Assembly: GCF_018294505.1 (NCBI RefSeq)
Contig: NC_057802.1
Span: 550,335,267-550,399,266, forward strand
Origin: Triticum aestivum
Lineage: Eukaryota; Streptophyta; Magnoliopsida; Poales; Poaceae
Reading direction: 5' to 3'
Length of the DNA stretch: 64,000 nucleotides
A model generated the notes under the pieces. It was not told the origin of the DNA. It saw only the letters and a program-made list of their open reading frames with translations, and did not search any database. A program made the translations under genes and the position numbers. Positions 1-10,994 of the stretch are shown here, piece after piece; the first letter of the stretch is position 1, and each line of letters opens with the position of its first letter.

Positions 1-624
1 CACCATCAACACTTGATGTTCTTTTCTGATTTCCACCTCCGCTGATTTCAGCATTGAATATACCTCAGGAATGGTCTTTTCCATCCCCTGCATATTGTAG
101 TTCATCACAAAGCTCTTGAAGCTTGGTGGAAGCGACTGGAGGATTCTGTCAATGACCGCGTCATCCAGGAGATTAACTCCCAGCTGAGACAAGCGGTTGT
201 GCAACCCAGACATTCTGAGTATGTGCTCACTAACAGAACTATTCTCCTCCATTTTACAACTGAAGAACTTGTCGGAGACATCATATCTCTCGACCCGGGC
301 ATGAGCTTGAAAAACCAGTTTCAGCTCCTCGAACATCTCATATGCTCCATGTTTCTCAAAACGCTTTTGGAGACCCGGTTCTAAGCTGTAAAGCATGCCG
401 CACTGAACGAGGGAGTAATCATCAGCACGCTGCTGCCAAGCGTTCATAACGTCTTGGTTTTCTGGGATTGGTGCATCACCTAGCGGTGCTTCTAAGACAT
501 AATCTTTCTTGGCTACTATGAGGATGATCCTCAGGTTCCGGACCCAGTCCGTATAGTTGCTGCCATCATCTTTCAGCTTGGTTTTCTCTAGGAACGCGTT
601 GAAATTGAGGACAACGTTGGCCAT
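1..624 (-). CDS. gag: Copia gag, N-terminal 208 codons, open to window edge
   Basis: The reverse strand from an ATG at 624 is open for 208 codons with no stop and continues beyond base 1. The product begins MANVVLNFNAFLEK and contains the UBN2-type Copia gag signature: NYTDWVRNLRIIL near residue 24, the ERYDV..FFSCKMEENSSVSEHIL segment in mid-domain, and the PPSFKSFVMNYNMQG stretch. It aligns codon by codon with the gag of the complete Copia element at 43616. Gag forms the cytoplasmic virus-like particle that packages element RNA. The zinc knuckle, protease and polymerase would lie to the left. Nothing visible is broken, so this copy could be intact; only 208 codons can be judged. Confidence 0.9.
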   Translation of the reverse strand, partial: MANVVLNFNAFLEKTKLKDDGSNYTDWVRNLRIILIVAKKDYVLEAPLGDAPIPENQDVMNAWQQRADDYSLVQCGMLYSLEPGLQKRFEKHGAYEMFEELKLVFQAHARVERYDVSDKFFSCKMEENSSVSEHILRMSGLHNRLSQLGVNLLDDAVIDRILQSLPPSFKSFVMNYNMQGMEKTIPEVYSMLKSAEVEIRKEHQVLMV

Positions 625-1918
625 TAGATCTACAAGACATAGTGTAAAGATTTTAGACTAAGTTCATGATAATTAAGTTCATCTAATCAAATTATTTAAT
701 GAACTCCCACTCAGATAGACATCCCTCTAGTCATCTAAGTGAAACATGATCCGAGTTTAACTAGGCCGTGTCCGATCATCACGTGAGACGGACTAGTCAA
801 GATCGGTGAACATCTCCATGTTGATCGTATCTTCTATACGACTCATGCTCGACCTTTCGGTCCTCCGTGTTCCGAGGCCATGTCTGTACATGCTAGGCTC
901 GTCAAGTCAACCTAAGTGTATTGCGTGTGTTCCGAGGCCATGTCTGTACATGCTAGGCTCGTCAACACCCGTTGTATTCGAACGTTAGAATCTATCACAC
1001 CCGATCATCACGTGGTGCTTCGAAACAACGAACCTTCGCAACGGTGCACAGTTAGGGTGAACACTTTATTGAAATTATTATAAGGGATCATCTTACTTAC
1101 TACCGTCGTTCTTAGCAAATAAGATGCAAAAACATGATAAACATCACATGCAATCAAATAGTGACATGATATGGCCAATATCATTATGCTCCTTTGATCT
1201 CCATCTTCGGGGCACCATGATCTTCTTCGTCACCGGCATGACACCATGATCTCCATCATCATGATCTCCATCATTGTGTCTTCATGAAGTCGTCACGCCA
1301 ACGATTACTTCTACTTCTATGGCTAACGCGTTTAGCAACAAAGTAAAGTAATTTACATGGCGTTATTCAATGACACGCAGGTCATGCAAAATAATAAAGA
1401 CAACTCTTATGGCTCCTGCCGGTTGTCATACTCATCGACATGCAAGTCGTGATTCCTATTACAAGAATATGATCAATCTCATACATCACATATATCATTC
1501 ATCACATCTTTTGGCCATATCACATCACATAGCACTTGCTGCAAAAACAAGTTAGACGTCCTCTAATTGTTGTTGCAAGTTTTTACGTGGTTTGTAGGTT
1601 TCTAGCAAGAACGTTTCTTACCTACGTATGACCACAACGTGATTTGCCAATTTCTATTTACCCTTCATAAGGACCCTTTTCATCGAATCCGTTCCGACTA
1701 AAGTAGGAGAGACAGACACCCGCTAGCCACCTTATGCATCTAGTGCATGTCAGTCGGTGGAACCTGTCTCACGTAAGCGTACGTGTAAGGTCGGTCCGGG
1801 CCGCTTCATCCTACAATGCCGCCGAAACAAGAAAAGACTAGTAGCGGCAAGAAGAATTGGCAAACTCAACGCCCACAACTGCTTTGTGTTCTACTCATGC
1901 ATAGTAACTACGCATAGG
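625..1918 (-). other. Untranslated leader of the minus-strand Copia element
   Basis: About 1.3 kb between primer site and gag ATG, without a supportable ORF. It is related to the leader at 42409-43615: the reverse strand shares blocks around ATGTCTGTACATGCTAGGC and the repeated CATCATGATCTCCATC phrases. Long leaders are usual in this group. Confidence 0.75.
867..965. repeat. 39-bp exact direct repeat, 60-bp period
   Basis: Positions 867-905 and 927-965 are identical over 39 bases (GTGTTCCGAGG ... GGCTCGTCAA), spaced exactly 60 bases apart. The related leader at 43.3 kb has a single copy, so this is a duplication gained within this element or its subfamily. Confidence 0.9.
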
Positions 1919-1936
1919 CCTGGCTCATGATGCCAC
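1919..1936 (-). promoter_or_regulatory. Primer binding site, initiator Met-tRNA type
   Basis: Directly inside the LTR end the reverse strand reads GTGGCATCATGAGCCAGG, close to the Copia primer site TGGTATCAGAGC that pairs with the 3' end of initiator tRNA-Met. Compared with the site at 42391 (GTGGCATCAGAGCCAGG) it has one extra base. Confidence 0.8.
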
Positions 1937-3642
1937 TGATGGGAATCGTAGCATAATTTTAAAATTTTCCTACGCTCACCAAGATGCATCTATGGAGTAT
2001 ACTAGCAACGAGGGGAAAGGAGTGCATCTACATACCCTTGTAGATCGCGAGCGGAAGCGTTCCAATGAACGTGGATGACGGAGTCGTACTCGCCGTGATC
2101 CAAATCACTGATGACCGAGTGCCGAACGGACGGCACCTCCGCGTTCAACATACGTACGGTGCAGCGACGTCTCCTCCTTCTTGATCCAGCAAGGGGGAAG
2201 GAGAGGTTGATGGAGATCCAGCAACACGACGGCGTGGTGGTGGATGTAGCGGGTCTCGGCAGGGCTTCGCCGAGCTTCTGCGAGACGGAGAGGTGTAGCA
2301 AGGGAGGAGGGAGGCGCCCAAGGCTGTGTGTTGCTGCCCTCCCTCCCCCCTTTATATAGGCCCCCTGGGAGGGGGGCGGCGGCCAAAGCCCATCTAGGGC
2401 AAGGGGCGGCGGCCGGGGGGTGCCTTGCCCCCCAAGGCAAGTGGGAAACCCCCCACCCTAGGGTTTGCAACCCTAGGCGCAGGGGGAAAGGCCCATGGGG
2501 GGGCGCCCAGCCCACTAGGGGCTGGCTCCCTTCCCACTTCAGCCCACGGGGCCCTCCGGGATAGGTGGCCCCACCCGGTGGACCCCCGGGACCCTTCCGG
2601 TGGTCCCGGTACAATACCGGTAACCCCCGAAACTTTCCCGGTGGCCGAAACTTGACTTCCTATATATAATTCTTCACCTCCGGACCATTCCGGAGCCTCT
2701 CGTGACGTCCGGGATCTCATCCGGGACTCCGAACAACTTTCGGGTTTCCGCATACACATATCTCTACAACCCTAGCGTCACCGAACCTTAAGTGTGTAGA
2801 CCCTACGGGTTCGGGAGACATGCAGACATGACCGAGACGCCTCTCCGGTCAATAACCAACAGCGGGATCTGGATACCCATGTTGGCTCCCACATGTTCCA
2901 CGATGATCTCATCGGATGAACCACGGTGTCGAGGATTCAATCAATCCCGTATGCAATTCCCTTTGTCAATCGGTATGTTACTTGCCCGAGATTCGATCGT
3001 CGGTATCCCAATACCTTGTTCAATCTCGTTACCGGCAAGTTTCTTTACTCGTACCGCAATGCATGATCCCGTGGCTAACGCCTTAGTCACATAGAGCTCA
3101 TTTTGATGATGCATTACCGAGTGGGCCCAGAGATACCTCTCCGTCACACGGAGTGACAAATCCCAATCTCGATCCGTGCCAACCCAACAGACACTTTCGG
3201 AGATACCCGTAGTGCACCTTTATAGTCACCCAGTTACGTTGTGACATTTGGCACACCCAAAGCACTCCTACGGTATCCGGGAGTTTGCACGATCTCATGG
3301 TCTAAGGAAAAGATACTTGACATTGGAAAAGCTCTAGCAAACGAAACTACACGATCTTTTATGCTATGCTTAGGATTGGGTCTTGTCCATCACATCATTC
3401 TCCTAATGATGTGATCCCGTTATCAACGACATCCCATGTCCATAGTCAGGAAACCATGACTATCTGTTGATCAACGAGCTAGTCAACTAGAGGCTTACTA
3501 GGGACACGTTGTGATCTATGTATTCACACATGTATTACGATTTCCGGACAATACAATTATAGCATGAACAATAGACAATTACCATGAACAAAGAAATATA
3601 ATAATAACCATTTATTATTGCCTCTAGGGCATATTTCCAACA
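1937..3642 (-). repeat. LTR of the minus-strand Copia element (1706 bp)
   Basis: On the reverse strand the LTR starts TGTTGGAAATATGCCC (3642 downward) and ends ...CCCATCA at 1937, so it keeps TG...CA ends and abuts the primer site. The interior is GC-rich at 2280-2640 and holds a TATA motif. Several long overlapping ORFs here (for example 2105-2614) arise from GC-rich composition and are not genes. Confidence 0.9.
2351..2358 (-). promoter_or_regulatory. TATA box of the Copia LTR promoter
   Basis: Reverse strand CCTATATAAAGG within the GC-rich part of the LTR, upstream of the expected U3/R boundary. The position is comparable to the TTTATATA at 41953 in the other Copia LTR. Confidence 0.6.
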
Positions 3643-3766
3643 CTACCACGCCCGGTCAATGCCGTTGTCCGTCCGTCTGCCGCCATTAAACAGGCTCGCC
3701 GGCCGAGAAACCCACTCCAGCGCCACGCATTGACGCACCCGGACGCCTCGCCTCATCTGAATCCGC

Positions 3767-3774
3767 TATATAAA
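3767..3774 (+). promoter_or_regulatory. TATA box of the relic gene
   Basis: TATATAAAGG follows CCGC, about 125 bases upstream of the in-frame ATG at 3895. A standard plant core promoter spacing would start transcription near 3800. Confidence 0.55.
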
Positions 3775-3894
3775 GGCGGCCACACCCGGCTAACTCCACA
3801 CCACAACATAAGCCCCTCCACATCCTCCTTCCCTAGCACTGCATACACCATAACCGCCAATGGGAAAGCATTGTGGGAAAGTCTGTCGCCAAAG

Positions 3895-4446
3895 ATGAAG
3901 CATGTGTTGGCCACCCTTGCTGCCGCCTGGCATAGCCGCTGTGCCAGGTGGATCGAGGCTGGCTTGCCGGCCAGCTCACCCATGGTCTTCGACGACGAGG
4001 ACAACACCACGATGGAGACATGCTCCGACGACTCTGCCCCGGCTCTCGCACCTCCTATGCACGCTGGCTTCACAAAATGGAGCGGGCGTAGTTCAACGCC
4101 TTCATGGCGGAGGTGCAGCCTGCGTCGACGCTTTGTTGGCGTTCCAGCAGGCGCAGGAGGAACAGTGGTACAACTTGTTCCTCCTGGAGTAGCACCGGCC
4201 GCGACGAACCCAAATTTCTTGGCGGAGCAGCGTGCCATCTACGATGTTGTCCGCTCTCAAGCCGTCACTCGCCAGGAAGCGGCAGCCGAGGAGGCGCAGC
4301 TGCAGGCGATCACGAAAAAGAACATCGCTAGCTGCGCCTCCTACGCGCCGCCGACGAACCATCAACCGGCCCGATGGGATGACGATAGCCAAGGCGCCAC
4401 CATTTCCCTCATGGACCTCACGTCGGCTGGCGACGGACTCCTCTGA
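3895..4446 (+). pseudogene. Relic of a TE-associated gene, function unknown
   Basis: The frame is open from 3730 to 4446, but the first 55 codons lie before or at the TATA box, so 3895 (MKHVLATLAAAW) is the likely start, giving 183 codons. The product is Ala-rich, with an acidic segment around VFDDEDNTTMETCSDD and a C-terminal helical stretch NFLAEQRAIYDVV..QAVTRQEAAAEEAQ. Between about 4080 and 4190 another frame looks more protein-like (DALLAFQQAQEEQWYNLF), which suggests two compensating frameshifts. I do not recognise a catalytic domain. The helical C-terminal half resembles short proteins carried by defective Triticeae transposons; this is a resemblance only. Confidence 0.4.
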
Positions 4447-4930
4447 GGATGAGTAGGTATGGTAGGCAGCGGGGCCTGGTGTCCCATGTGGGCCGGTCCG
4501 TCTCCCGTGTTCTACTCTTCCCCGCCGGAGACCGCATCTTCACTACATCGGTCTTATCGCCGGTGCTCTTGGAGAGGACGGAAGGAGGACTTGGACATTG
4601 GCGGCCGCCGTCGTATGATAGGTTTAGGGGCGGGTCTTTTTTTCTTCTAAATGTTCGGAATGTAGTTAAAAAAATCCGCCTTTTTTTACGAAATCCGTTA
4701 TGTTTGTACGAAATCCGGCCGTGATTGCACAAATTTCATCCGGTTTGTTGAAAAAGAATTTGAAATGTATACGGCTAGTGTCGGATGTCGACCTCCCGCA
4801 TTTATGCCCGCAGACTGGTCCCGCTGTCCGCGAACGGATGCGGGAGAAAATTAATTGAAGATGCGCCAAGAAAAACAAAGGAAACGATCCAGCAAGAAAA
4901 TCCATGTAACTTATCTATTACTATGGACAC

Positions 4931-5732
4931 AATAACACGCAGAGTCAACTAGTATCATATCATCACAAGCATATTTCTTTCTTGATGCTAACACACGCAC
5001 AAATCAAAACAGGAGAGGTCGCACCCCCGCGATAACGATTTGATGCCCCTGGCCAAATATCATCACAAGCATAGCATATTGCTGGAAGGAAGAAATCGGG
5101 GTGGGCTGGGTTGGGTTCCGCGGGGAACAATCTGGAGACACGGCGCACGTGAACGGCCAGGCACATCATGTGCGTGCGGTGCGGTGCGGGACGGCTTCCA
5201 GCTCCATTGCCGCTAGAAAAAAAATAATTATTTTTCGATTTGAGTACCACTGGTGCTGGACACCGATCGCCAACGCCAAGCAACCGCGCCAACGTCGCCA
5301 CCACTACTGGCCTACCGCCAACGTTTCGCGCCTAGGGTAGCCAGCAGGAAGGCGGTGCGCAATAAATAAATTTATTATACGAACGGGCCCCCTTTCGCAA
5401 AAATAAAAAATAAAAAATGGAGGCAGAGAAAAATAATGCGATGGGGGCGAGAGACGTGGTCCACCTGCCCAGCCGGGCGCCAACTCAGGCGGGAGCGGTT
5501 GGTATATCAGTGGTGGCCGAGGCGGTCAGCACCGCTCGCATCGCATTGCCGCGCCTTCCCTTCATTCCCACCCGCCTACTTCACGCGCACCAACCACCCC
5601 CTCCGCTGCTTCAGTTCGTCCGCTCCATCCATCCCGTTTCTATTCCGAGTGGACGCCAGGCGCATAGGTATATTTGGCTGTAGAGAGCCTGATTTAGAAG
5701 ATAGGAGGAGCACATCTTTGAGAGGGAGGAGC
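4931..5732. other. Intergenic DNA and promoter region of the 5733 gene
   Basis: 4931-5400 holds no gene I can support. 5400-5732 turns GC-rich and presumably contains the promoter and 5' UTR of the downstream gene: GTTGGTATATCAG near 5500 is a possible weak TATA-like site, and the ORF is open in frame from 5436 without a better start. Confidence 0.4.
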
Positions 5733-6410
5733 ATGCCGACGGGAACCATGAGGAGGATGTTCGTCGAGTCGTCCTCGTCCTCCTCCGGGAGCGGCAGGGA
5801 GGCGGAGCCGGCGGTGGTGCTGTGCGCGCCCCGGCCCCGCAGGGTCCACGCCCAGCCCTGCAGCGCCGACCTCATCCTCGGCCCCCCGCCCTTCCTGCTC
5901 AACGCCTCCTCCGGCAGCATAAAGGTACCGTCCGTCCTCCCGATTCCCAACCACTTCTTGGAAGAAAATTTCCATGCTCTTTTGTTTCTTGGCAGAGATC
6001 TGCTCTCGAATTTTTGTCTTACAAGAATCTCTTTCTTATTGCAGCAGAGACAAGGGAAGAGCAAAACGCGGGAGGAGGAGGGGGAGGGGGGCTGGGCGCT
6101 GTTCGGCGGCTCGCCGCCGGCGCGCGCGGACAACCCGCTCGTCCACGACCCCCACTTCCTGCTCAACCAGCGCCACCACGCCGCCGCGGAATTCAACCTC
6201 GCGGCGGTTTTTGACCACCACCTCCACCACCACAGCCGCAACCACCACCACGCCCCAACCACATATAGCAATAGCGGCAATAGCCACAGTTTTGCCCCGT
6301 CGTACACGCACGCCGCGCCGGCGGTGAGGATCCAGGGGTTCGACGTCGCCGCCTGCCGGGGCTCCCACGCCAGCAACGGCGGAGGCCGCGTGCTCTCCGC
6401 CCGCGCATGA
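5733..6410 (+). CDS. Two-exon plant gene, function not recognised (185 aa)
   Basis: Exon 1 is 5733-5924 and exon 2 is 6045-6410 (stop TGA). The 120-bp intron has GT (GGTACCG) and a T-rich AG acceptor (CTTATTGCAG). The start MPTGTMRRMFVE is preceded by GGAGGAGC; the upstream in-frame extension lacks protein character. Exon 1 holds a Ser run (residues 13-18) and the phrase CSADLILGPPPFLL near residue 43. Exon 2 has a basic/acidic linker, NPLVHDPHFLLNQ, then a His-rich tract (HHHLHHHSRNHHH) and an Ala/Gly-rich end. There is no signal peptide or membrane span; a soluble or nuclear protein is possible. High GC and codon choice differ from the neighbouring elements. The CSADLIL...NPLVHDPHF pattern looks conserved enough for a real family, but I cannot name it. 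A second acceptor AG three bases downstream could remove Gln65. Confidence 0.7.
   Translation: MPTGTMRRMFVESSSSSSGSGREAEPAVVLCAPRPRRVHAQPCSADLILGPPPFLLNASSGSIKVPSVLPIPNHFLEENFHALLFLGRDLLSNFCLTRISFLLQQRQGKSKTREEEGEGGWALFGGSPPARADNPLVHDPHFLLNQRHHAAAEFNLAAVFDHHLHHHSRNHHHAPTTYSNSGNSHSFAPSYTHAAPAVRIQGFDVAACRGSHASNGGGRVLSARA
5925..6044 (+). other. Intron of the 5733 gene, length divisible by three
   Basis: GT...AG intron of 120 bases, AT-richer than the exons, with the T-rich tract TCTCTTTCTTATTGCAG at the acceptor. It has no in-frame stop and preserves frame, so retention would give a protein 40 residues longer. Confidence 0.65.
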
Positions 6411-7697
6411 GCCTGAGCCCTGCGGAATTGCATCATGTTGGTTATGCAGCTGTACCATGTAATGGAATTGCATCAAGTTGATTCAATAATTTCTCCTGAG
6501 TTTTGCACCCTTGTTTCAGATCAGAAACTCCTTCATGTTGCCTTTGGTGTGTGTGTGTTGTGGGGAACCTCCTCAGATGCAAGGGAAACCTTTTGTTTTG
6601 CTTGTTGTTGCCAAGGTTTCGGGCGATGGATTCGAGCAAACAGGCAGCAATCAGGGCGGGGAGGTGCGGTCCTGCCGGCGGTGGTTGCGAGTAGTAGTAC
6701 AGTGAGATGAGATGGGATGAAATCCCATGATTCCATCTCGTCCTTGGCCTGGTCCCGGGCACGGCCAGGGTGAGCTGTTGGTTGGTTCGACCCCGATTTT
6801 CCCCGGGCAGGCAGATGCACATGCGAGATGCGACTTTTGGACGCGAGCTGCCGCTGCCCCGTTGCTTCCCCGGACGGCAAAGGGTGGGAAACGCCGTAGC
6901 AAGTAGACAGAGAGGCCGCGTCATTGACCGCCTCCCTCTCGCCCACCTCTCAAGTGGGGGCATCGTGGCGTGGCGGCCTCTTTCCTCGCGTCGTTCCCAT
7001 CCATCGTCCATCCGTTCGTTCCACGGGCGCGGACCGCGACCCGTTCGTTCGCTCGCCCGTCTCGCACGCAACCACGTAGCCGCCTTGGTCCACTTGGCCT
7101 CTGCCGTCCGCGTCGTCCCTCACACGCACCGCACCCCCCCTTTTTTTTCTACTCCCTCCCGAATAATTCACCCATCATGGGGCCCTCACCTCACGTTGCA
7201 AAAATGGGAACCGGCTGCTCCGCCTACGTGCGCGCGTACGACCGGACCGGCGCGCGGCCGTCGCTGTCGCCGTATCGCGCTCGCATTCGCCGACTGTTCG
7301 TGTCGTGTGATCCGAGGGATGGGCCAGCGGCCGGCCGCGAAGTTTCCCAGAAACTTATCAGACTCCCGTGCCGAGGCAAGCAAAGGCAAAGGCAAAGGCC
7401 CGGGGCGACGTCGACACTTTATATTAGACTCGGCAGCTGATTGACAGCCGAGTCGTCTCGTAGTCTCGTAGTGGTAGCGGGACACCACCACCGGACGAAG
7501 GAAGCCTTGTTGTGTACTGTCACTTGCGGTGGTGGTGAGTGGTGGTTTTGGCGTGCCGTCAAGGGGCGCCTGCTCCTTTGTTCCGCTCTGCTTGGATGGA
7601 ACCCCGGCATCGGGCTCGACTCTCTCCTCCGGTTTTGTTGTTTCCGGGGCCGTTTGGTTCCTTGTGAACACTCACTGCTTCGTGTTTCTGGTGGTGG
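6411..7697. other. GC-rich intergenic stretch, no supported gene
   Basis: This probably includes the 3' UTR of the preceding gene (6411-6500). Several overlapping ORFs on both strands (6442-7071, 6770-7444, 7186-7671) look like products of high GC: they lack domains, start context and splice logic. A poly-C/poly-T run lies at 7133-7148. The first traces of the 381-bp repeat appear near 7700. Confidence 0.5.
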
Positions 7698-10600
7698 TAG
7701 AGCACACTCGGACGCTGACGGATGGAGCTCGTTTGTGGCGCCTCCGGGGTTCCCACCCGTCTTCGACAACCGGAGCTCACTCGGGTCACTCGTTTACCTC
7801 TGTAAGCGTGTGTTTGGCAGCAAGGTATCTTGGGGTTCTTCCGGGAGTCACGAGGTAATTCGATAAGATTTCTGCTGCGCTCGTTAAAGGATGCTGGGAA
7901 ATTTGGCAAGGAACGCTAGATCCCGGGATGAACGGGATTCCAATATTATTCTTTTAAAGAAAGTCAGCTCGTTTGTGGGATCGGTTCTCCTCGTTTGCGG
8001 TAAGCTCATGTAAGAGCATCTACAGCGGGACTTAACAAATCCGGCCTCCTATTCGTCCGCATCCGGACGAGCCCTTCATATCTTGTACTCGGCCGCTGAC
8101 GGATGGACCTCATTTGTGGCGTCTGCGAAGATCCCGTCCGTCCTGCACAACCGGAGCTCGCTCGGGTGTCACACTCATCTACCCATAAGCGTGGGTTTGG
8201 CAGCAAGGTATCTTGGTTTTTTATTTTTCAGGAGTCATGAAGTAATCCGATGAGATTTCTGCCCTCGGTAAAGACCCCGGGAAATTTGGTTAGGAGTGGG
8301 CTAGATCCCGGGACGAACGGGATTCCGATATTATTTTAGAGAAAGCCAGCTCATTTGTGGGACCGGTTCTCCTCGTCTCCGGTGATCTCATGTAAGAGCA
8401 TCTCTAGTCGGACTTCACAAATCCGGTTCTTATACGTCCGCATCCGAACGAGCTCTTCATATCTCGTACTCGGCCGCTGACGGATGGACCTCATTTGTGG
8501 CGTCTGTGAAGTTCCCGTCTGTCCTGCACAACCGGAGCTCACTCGGGTGTCACACTCATCTACCCATAAGCGTTTGTTTGGCAGCAAGGTATCTTGTTTT
8601 TTTTATTTTCGAGGAGTCACGAAGTAATCCGATGAGATTTTTTGCGCTCGGCAAAGACCCGGGAAATTTGGTTAGGAGTGGGCTAGATTCCGGGACGAAC
8701 GGGATTCCGGTATTCTTTCAGAGAAAGTCAGCTTGTTTGTGGGACCGGTTCTCCTCGTCTCCGGTGATCTCATGTAAGAGAATCTCTAGTCGGACTTGAC
8801 AAATCTGGTTCTTATACGTCCGCATCCGAACGAGCTCTTCATATCTCGTACTCGGCCGCTGACAGATGGAGCTCATTTGTGGCGTCTGCGAAGTTCCCGT
8901 CCGTCCTGCACAACCGGAGCTCGCTCGGGTGTCACACTCATCTACCCATAAGCGTGTGTTTGGCGGCAAGGTATCTTGGTTTTTTTATTTTCCAGGAGTC
9001 ACGAAGTCATCCGATGAGATTTCTGCCCTCGGTAAAGACCCCGGGAAATTTGGTTAGGAGTGGGCTAGATCCCGGGACGAACGGGATTCCGGTATTATTT
9101 TAGAGAAAGTCAGCTCATTTGTGGGACCGGTTCTCCTCGTCTCCGGTGATCTCATGTAAGAGCATCTCTAGTCAGACTTCACAAATCCGGTTCTTATGCG
9201 TCCGCATCCGAACGAGCTCTTCATATCTCGTACCTGGCCGCTGACGGATAGACCTCATTTGTGGTATCTGCGAAGTTCCCGTCCGTCTTGCACAACTGGA
9301 GAACACTCGGGTGTCACACTCATCTACACATAAGCGTGTGTTTGGCAGCAAGGTATCTTGTTTTATTTTTATTTTCGAGGAGTCACAAAGTAATCCGATG
9401 AGATTTTTGCGCTCGGCAAAGACCCGGGAAATTTGGTTAGGAGTGGGCTAGATTCCGGGACGAACGGGATTCCGGTATTCTTTTAGAGAAAGTCAGCTTG
9501 TTTGTGGGACCGGTTCTCCTCGTCTCCGGTGATCTCATGTAAGAGAATCTCTAGTCGGACTTGACAAATCTGGTTCTTATACGTCCGCATCCGAACGAGC
9601 TCTTCATATCTCGTACTCGGCCGCTGACAGATGGAGCTCATTTGTGGCGTCTGCGAAGTTCCCGTCCGTCCTGCACAACCGGAGCTCGCTCGGGTGTCAC
9701 ACTCATCGACCCATAAGCGTGTGTTTGGCGGCAAGGTATCTTGGTTTTTTATTTTCCAGGAGTCACGAAGTAATCCGATGAGATTTCTGCCCTCGGTAAA
9801 GACCCCGGGAAATTTGGTTAGGAGTGGGCTAGATCCCGGGACGAACGGGATTCCGGTATTATTTTAGAGAAAGTCAGCTCATTTATGGGACCGGTTCTCC
9901 TCGTCTCCGGTGATCTCATGTAAGAGCATCTCTAGTCAGACTTCACAAATCCGGTTCTTATGCGTTTGCATCCGAACGAGCTCTTCATATCTCGTACCTG
10001 GCCACTGACGGATGGACCTCATTTGTGGCGTCTGCGAAGTTCCCGTCCGTCTTGCACAACTGGAGAACACTCGGGTGTCACACTCATCTACACATAAGCG
10101 TGTGTTTGGCAGCAAGGTATCTTGGTTTTTTATTTTCCAGGAGTCATGAAGTAATCCGATGAGATTTCTGCCCTCGGTAAAGACCCTGGGAAATTTGGTT
10201 AGGAGTGGGCTAGATCCCGGGACGAACGGGATTCCGGTATTATTTTAGAGAAAGTCAGCTCGTTTGTGGGACCGATTCTCCTCGTCTCCGGTGATCTCAT
10301 GTAAGAGCATCTCTAGTCGGATTTCACAAATCCGGTTCTTGTGCGTCCGCATCCGAACGAGCTCTTCATATCTCGGACTCGGCCGCTGACGGATGGACCT
10401 CATTTGTGGCGTCTGCGAAGTTCCCATCCGTCCTGCACAACCGGAGCTCACTGGGGTGTCACACTCATCTACCCATAAGCTTGTGTTTGGCGGCAAGGTA
10501 TCTTGGTTTTTATTTTCCACGAGTCACGAAGTAATCCGATGAGATTTCTGCGCTCGGTAAAGACCCCGGGAAATTTGGTTAGGAGTGCTAGATCCCGGGA

Positions 10601-10990
10601 CGAACGGGATTCCGATATTATTTTAGAGAAAGTCAGCTCCTTTGTGGGATCGGTTCTCCTCATCTGCGGTGAGCTCATGTAAGAGTATCTACAGCGGGAC
10701 TTAACAAATCCGGCCTCCTATACGTCCGCATCCAGACTACGGACAGGCCCATCATATCTCGTACTCAGCCACTGACGGATGGAGCTCATTTGTGGCGTCT
10801 GCGAAGTTCCCGTCCGTCCTGCACAACCGGAGCTCACTCGGGTGTCACACTCATCTACCCATAAGCATGGGTTTGGCAGCAAGGTATCTTGGGTTTTTCT
10901 TCCAGCAGTCACGAGGTAATCTGATGAGATTTCTGCACTCACTAAAGGATCCAGAAAATTTGGTTCAGAATGCTAGATCCCGGGAGGAAC
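7698..10990. repeat. ~381-bp tandem repeat array, nine units
   Basis: The marker GACGGATGG (or GACAGATGG) recurs at about 7717, 8097, 8477, 8861, 9241, 9626, 10009, 10387 and 10775, giving periods of 378-388 bases. Each unit holds the same blocks in order: ACTCGGCCGCTGACGGATGG, GTCCGTCCTGCACAACCGG, GTGTTTGGCAGCAAGGTATC, GAGTCACGAAGTAATCCGAT, GATCCCGGGACGAACGGGAT, and CATGTAAGAGCATCTCTAG. The first and last units are most diverged. Peptides of 60-100 residues repeat with the array but shift frame between units, so I do not call them genes. Array-type sequence recurs in flanks at 11700, 14420, 39870, 49410 and 56945. Confidence 0.93.
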
Positions 10991-10994
10991 GGGA

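Larger units (their letters stand above)
1..3642 (-). mobile_element. Copia LTR retrotransposon, Angela/WIS/BARE1 group, 5' part
   Basis: Reading right to left, the element starts with an LTR (3642 to 1937), then a Met-tRNA-type primer site, a ~1.3-kb leader and the beginning of gag, which runs off the window. The LTR outer end TGTTGGAAATATGCCC and the gag start are those of the Angela/WIS/BARE1 group, the commonest Copia elements of Triticeae. Gag resembles that of the complete Copia element at 40652-49372, but the LTRs differ clearly, so it is another subfamily. The far LTR and target duplication lie outside the window; the outer flank begins CTACC at 3643. Confidence 0.92.
3643..4930 (+). 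other. Unclassified transposon-like relic
   Basis: GC-rich DNA with a clear TATA box at 3767-3774, about 0.7 kb of gene-like sequence, then an AT-rich tail and a segment at 4790-4850 rich in CCGCGAACGGATGCGGG. The layout of promoter, Ala/Arg-rich short protein and low-complexity tail resembles defective DNA transposons common in Triticeae. No terminal inverted repeats or target duplication could be fixed, so the class is left open. Confidence 0.4.

Noticed and set aside
2105..2614. 169-codon reverse-strand ORF and other overlapping ORFs in the Copia LTR
   Set aside because: They lie entirely within an LTR in GC-rich DNA, several frames are open at once, and there are no domains.
6442..7671. 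Long overlapping ORFs on both strands downstream of the host gene
   Set aside because: High GC removes stops in all frames; no motif, splice structure or consistent frame supports a gene.
8351..10942. Repeated 60-100 codon peptides on both strands of the tandem array
   Set aside because: They recur because the DNA repeats; the frame is lost between some units and there is no codon-like substitution pattern.
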